Shown here: positions 15,455 through 18,101 of the stretch, piece after piece
Numbering within the stretch: the first letter of the stretch is position 1
How the letters are laid out: every line of letters begins with the position of its first letter
Assembly (NCBI GenBank): GCA_002284615.2
Contig: MU069647.1
Location: 9,000-27,100 of the forward strand
From: Dunaliella salina
Taxonomy: Eukaryota > Chlorophyta > Chlorophyceae > Chlamydomonadales > Dunaliellaceae
Reading direction: 5' to 3'
Length of the DNA: 18,101 bases
Notes under the pieces: generated by a model
What the model was told of the DNA's origin: nothing
Databases searched by the model: none
The model's input: the letters and a program-made list of their open reading frames with translations, nothing else
Made by a program: the position numbers and the translations under genes

Positions 15455-15690
15455 CAATGTGGGTTGGGGGGGGGTGGGGGGGGTATTGGGCGAGCTGCTC
15501 ACAGGAAAGCAACGCGCACTGGACGGGTGGATGACAACCTGCCGAGCCCGCATTAGCTTGGCTGCTTTTAGCAAGCCTCCATTAGTGAAATTCACTCAGT
15601 TTCAGTGCTGACTGTTGGGTGTTTCCTTAATGCATGCTGGTTGTGTCCATCATAGATTTATCATTTTTCACACGTAGATGAGCAGCCACA
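15455..15690 (+). repeat. 3' end of R4 with very G-rich tract
   Basis: Positions 15461-15490 carry G runs of 3, 9, 8 and 3 separated by 2, 1 and 4 bases. The coding tail reads DDNLPSPH with stop TAG at 15554-15556, the counterpart of NPPDSH-stop. The UTR then matches the solo ends at 4885-4960 and 16815-16880 (TTTCCTTAATGCATGCTGG, CATAGATTTA). Confidence 0.8.
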
Positions 15691-15758
15691 TCATACCAGA
15701 GCTTACACTTTCTGCGTCAGGTGTTTGCTGGAACTTTCTCTTCATTTGTGCTTCACAT

Positions 15759-16013
15759 GCAAGAAAAGAAAAAGAAAAGGAAAAATGAAGTCTATGCAAG
15801 CCTGAGGCCGCGTGCATTAACGGAAGTACCCCTAACTGGAAAGTTTAAGGCCTCACAAGGAGGCCCTCAACACCTCTACCGGACACAGCTAGCCTAGGAG
15901 CGAGCCAGAAACAGAGCTAATGAGAATCTGGGGGGTTGCCCGTCATTCTCCTACACGCCCAGATTCTCCTTCTCCTGCTGTCCACCGCCGTACGCCCAGC
16001 ACCCCCACCCTGT
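15759..16013 (-). mobile_element. 5'-truncated retroelement copy (3' end only), subfamily I
   Basis: On the - strand it starts in GGGTGGGGG (about 16005-16013) and runs through GCTGGGCGTACGG to MTGNPPDSH with stop (stop complement at 15917-15919). CTCCTAGGCTAGCTG, TGAGGCC, CGTTAATGCACGCGGC and AGGCTTGCATAGACTTC follow, ending in a CTTTTC-rich terminus near 15768. It is oriented tail-to-tail with R4. Its NPPDSH-stop is perfectly preserved. Confidence 0.85.
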
Positions 16014-16689
16014 GAGGAGTCTCCTCCTCTGATCATGTGGACGCTGACTGCCAGCAGAGACCTGCCACAAAACTTATGGTAGACAAAAGAGACTCTTTCC
16101 TCCTTTTCTAAGGAGAGCCAAGCAACAAACCTTTTTGGCTTCCAGACTGAAAGGATTTGTGTGGATTCCAGGGGTTTCTAGAAGCACAACGCTCTAGAAC
16201 CTGGCTGCCAGTCAGTGTGTAACGTGCTCTCAAGTTTGGTTTTCAATTGCGTTCAGCTGTGTTTCTGGCTTTTACAGCTGGCTGTGTCTAATGCAGTTTT
16301 GTAGGCTCTTTGACCCACCAGCTTGCTTATGGAGGAACCTTTGTCTGGATGCATGCAGCCTTCAGCTCACAAAGTATCATTTTACTTGCAGCCTAGCAGT
16401 CGCACGCTGTGACTGATGGATTATACGTAATCCCTTGCAAAGGCCTCTTCTTCATCTTCTTTCCTTTAAGAGGGAGGTGAACGGAATGCACGGTGCGTTG
16501 GCCCTAGGTATCCTTTTTCTATAACTGATATGGGGTGTGCTTTCACTGCCTGCGTAGTTTATCTTTCCCTTTCCTTTTTCTCTTGTTAAACCTTAACGGA
16601 AATTCTTTGTGTATGTTTCACACTAAGCACACCAACCAGTACAACATCCCAGCAATACTGAACCAGAGGCAAGGGCTACTAGCCTGAGG
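16014..16689. other. Unannotated; possible further eroded retroelement fragments
   Basis: I see no supported gene. A stretch near 16295-16375 (CAGCTTGCTTATGG, TGGATGCATGCAGCCTTCAGC) faintly recalls the 3' UTR signature but is too diverged to call. Two direct matches, CAGCTGTGTTTCTGGC and CAGCTGGCTGTGTC, lie within 16255-16290. Confidence 0.35.
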
Positions 16690-16895
16690 AGTACTGGACG
16701 GGCGTGGTCTTGGAGGGTCAGACGCACAACTGGATGGATGGTTGATAACCCACCTGATTCCTACTAGTTTTCCAACTAGGCCAGCTGGTAGGCTCACAGT
16801 GCCAGCACTGGCTTGTTGAGTCTTTCCTTATTGCACACTGGCTGTATCCAGCCTAGACTTACACTTTTGCTTTTTTATGCATGCCGGATACTTGC
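16690..16895 (+). mobile_element. Solo retroelement 3' end, subfamily II
   Basis: The end of the reading frame is preserved: VDNPPDSY with stop TAG at 16765-16767. The UTR follows with CTGGTAGGCTC, CTTGTTGAGTCTTTCCTT, TTGCACACTGGCTGTATCCAGCCTAGACTTAC and a TTTTGCTTTTT end. It matches R4 and 4885-4960. The G-rich tract seen in other copies is not present upstream, so the 5' truncation lies within or after it. Confidence 0.75.
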
Positions 16896-17369
16896 ACTTT
16901 GCTTTTCTGTTCGGAGTAACTGTAACCTCTGCCTCTTTGCATGGGTGAAGACGTTAATGAGAATGAAACAAAATGATGGATCCCACGCCTATTTGTCTAG
17001 AGGCCTGAGGTGTTTGAGTTCAAACGCCTCAGTACCAAGACTAGTCTGGAGCTCAGAAGATGAAAAAAGTAAAATCTCAAGAGGACATTCCGGTCCCTCT
17101 TCGTCTGCTGATAACAAAATCCTTGGACTTTCCAAGACAAACAGATTCAGCAGAAAACAAGAATTATAAAAGACAAAAATTGGATCCGATGACAATAGAG
17201 TTCGCATTCCGATGCAAACAAAATCTTTCAACATTGAAATGAATCCCGTGCTTGTTAAAAACGTGACATGCAGACGAGGAAGATTCTTCTGCAAGCCAGG
17301 TGCTACATGTGCACATTCCTGGCGGTAGCAAAGCTCCTCCCATGCAGGAGCCTGGCAACAGCGAGCTCG
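16896..17369. other. Unannotated spacer
   Basis: Overlapping frames of 60-118 codons occur on both strands. The + strand reading around 17040-17190 is Ser/Lys/Asn-rich and could be host coding sequence, but no splice borders or domain can be supported. Confidence 0.4.
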
Positions 17370-17690
17370 CTCAAACCCAGCTACCCTTTGATCAGGGAGT
17401 CAGTGTACTCTTGCAGACACACTGCTGTAAGTACGCGGAGAGGACCATGGCGAAAAAATTGCACATGTTAGCCTCCACTTAAATACACGGCTCTCCTCCA
17501 TGTGAGTGTCTGTGAACTCGAGGTCAAAGAACATGACCATGGCAAGGAAATGTCACGTGGTAGCAGCTAGCCCCCTCACTCAAAAGCCCAGCTCTCCTCT
17601 ATCTGTGTGTCGGTGTATTCAAGGTCAAAGGATGTGACCTGCCTCCCACACTGTCTAAGGTAGGCAGAAAGCACCATGGCAATGTAGTCG
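17370..17690 (-). repeat. Three tandem imperfect copies of an unrecognised gene fragment
   Basis: Three units, about 17571-17690, 17470-17552 and 17370-17460, share the - strand order GCCATGGT, a CTTACAGCAGTG-type block, then TTTGACCT.GA, a CACAGACACTCA-type block and GAGGAGAGC. Translations are IAMVLSAYLRQCGRQ...FDLEYTDTQIEES (unit 1), LAMV...FFDLEFTDTHMEES (unit 2, middle deleted) and FAMVLSAYLQQC (unit 3, second half eroded). Only unit 1 is in a long open frame. The retained amino acids suggest duplicated coding sequence rather than random repeats. Confidence 0.65.
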
Positions 17691-18055
17691 TTGACCACCG
17701 GGGAGCGACGAAAGGAGAGCGTGGCCAGGCCTGGACACAGGGAGCCCATAAGAAAGCGGTTTGGATTGTAATGAGTTAGAGCGCGGCCATTCTGAGTGTC
17801 GCGTTGAATAAGGGAGAGTGAGACAATGCACTTTTGCCTTTTCTCCCTCTCTTCTGACCTCCTCTTTTGGTATGAGCAGGCTAGCAGCCAGTCGTTTTGG
17901 CCGGAGGCCTCCTCTTCCTTTGCAACCTTGCAACCTTGCAACCTTAAGGTACTGCCTGGAACATGGGTTGAATGACGAATCTCATGTGGTACAACACTGG
18001 CTGGTGCACCAGGGATTGGCGGTTGAATTGTGGAAGGGTGTCTGAGAAGGAGCAA
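17576..18055 (-). CDS. Unrecognised 159-codon frame, possibly containing a 3'-terminal exon
   Basis: The second half (about 17576-17800 on the - strand) reads like a genuine protein: RFLMGSLCPGLATLSF, then SPVVNDYIAMVLSAYLRQC and FDLEYTDTQIEESWAFE with stop. A CAG preceded by a pyrimidine-rich stretch (- strand, near 17791-17825) would make a reasonable splice acceptor. The first half is low in hydrophobic content and may be intron read through. I recognise no family. Partial duplicates of its 3' part lie just downstream (17370-17552). It could equally be a decayed gene fragment. Confidence 0.3.
   Translation of the reverse strand: MLLLRHPSTIQPPIPGAPASVVPHEIRHSTHVPGSTLRLQGCKVAKEEEASGQNDWLLACSYQKRRSEEREKRQKCIVSLSLIQRDTQNGRALTHYNPNRFLMGSLCPGLATLSFRRSPVVNDYIAMVLSAYLRQCGRQVTSFDLEYTDTQIEESWAFE
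17920..17943. repeat. Three tandem copies of TTGCAACC
   Basis: Three perfect 8-bp units in tandem. They lie inside the first, less protein-like half of the - strand frame at 17576-18055. The 24-base array is in frame there, which adds one residue pattern per 8 bases and so shifts phase between units. Confidence 0.9.
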
Positions 18056-18080
18056 GGATGCATCTGGGCGAACGTCTTTG

Positions 18081-18101
18081 GTGTGTGTGTGTGTGTGTGT
18101 G
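18081..18101. repeat. (TG)n microsatellite at the window edge
   Basis: A pure GT/TG run continues to the last base and is cut by the window edge. With the CA run at bases 1-36, both borders of the window fall inside dinucleotide repeats. Confidence 0.95.

Larger units (their letters stand above)
14025..15690 (+). mobile_element. Retroelement relic R4 (subfamily II): RNase H end, linker, zinc knuckle, nuclease, 3' UTR
   Basis: R4 starts with the RNase H motif KVKAHIGILDNEG (14047 on; the AD after NEG is gone). It continues with the linker frame 14289-14507 (FFSASVDLLHWLEKPGS and KVKHIMHDMHKL), then EYQTGTLYNGKHARRL and CPLCGTPKSTSH (about 14606-14720). The nuclease (14740-15450) and a diverged 3' end (15455-15690) follow. 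The UTR belongs to a different subfamily from R1 and R2 (GTTTCCTTAATGCATGCTGG type). Everything before RNase H motif IV is missing or unrecognisable. Confidence 0.75.

Noticed and set aside
16290..16400. Additional retroelement 3' end
   Set aside because: Only faint resemblance to the UTR signature, with no NPPDSH, G tract or TTTTC end.

Overview
The window reads as eukaryotic intergenic DNA dominated by decayed mobile elements. I see no bacterial-style gene clusters, no operons, no tRNA or rRNA, and no gene with an intact full-length reading frame. Long di- and trinucleotide microsatellites, a TA-flanked miniature inverted-repeat element, foldback structures and repeated 5'-truncated retroelement ends all point to a repeat-rich nuclear genome. 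I cannot name the organism. RNase H together with a C-terminal PD-(D/E)XK nuclease brings to mind the Dualen/RandI non-LTR elements described from green algae, but that is weak evidence for taxonomy. Both window edges fall inside CA/TG repeats and one base (5453) is undetermined, so this may be a whole draft contig that broke at microsatellites.

Layout. Positions 1-3760 hold microsatellites (CA, TTA, TG, ATT, TTA/TCA), a 0.48 kb inverted-repeat element around a TG tract, a hairpin with a perfect 27-bp stem at 1996-2098, a 410-bp element with 13-bp terminal inverted repeats and a TA duplication at 2281-2690, and two more sequences resembling the end of that element, each abutting a TTA tract. 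Positions 3880-4885 are mostly unexplained, with one possible orphan exon.

From about 4885 to 16900 the window is a cluster of relics of one retroelement superfamily. Four coding relics lie on the + strand: R1 (6061-7480), R2 (about 8060-12580), R3 (about 12600-13715) and R4 (about 14025-15690). There are also five solo 3' ends: two on the + strand (4885-4960, 16690-16895) and three on the - strand (5140-5413, 5414-5568, 15759-16013). A sixth possible one is at 5571-5640 (-). Pieced together, the relics suggest a polyprotein with an N-terminal part containing a C4HC3 PHD finger, a region resembling a Dam-type adenine methyltransferase, reverse transcriptase, RNase H, a CPLC zinc knuckle, and a C-terminal RPD...ELK nuclease domain that ends in a conserved NPPDSH peptide and stop. 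A G-rich tract with quadruplex potential, a conserved 3' UTR and a (TTTTC)n terminus follow. No single copy has every part: R1 has lost RNase H, R2 has no visible reverse transcriptase, R3 has lost the ELK region, and in R4 ELK has become DLQ. All are pseudogenes.

Positions 16100-18101 hold a stretch with nothing recognised, three tandem copies of an unrecognised gene fragment (- strand, 17370-17690), an unrecognised 159-codon - strand frame, and a terminal TG repeat.
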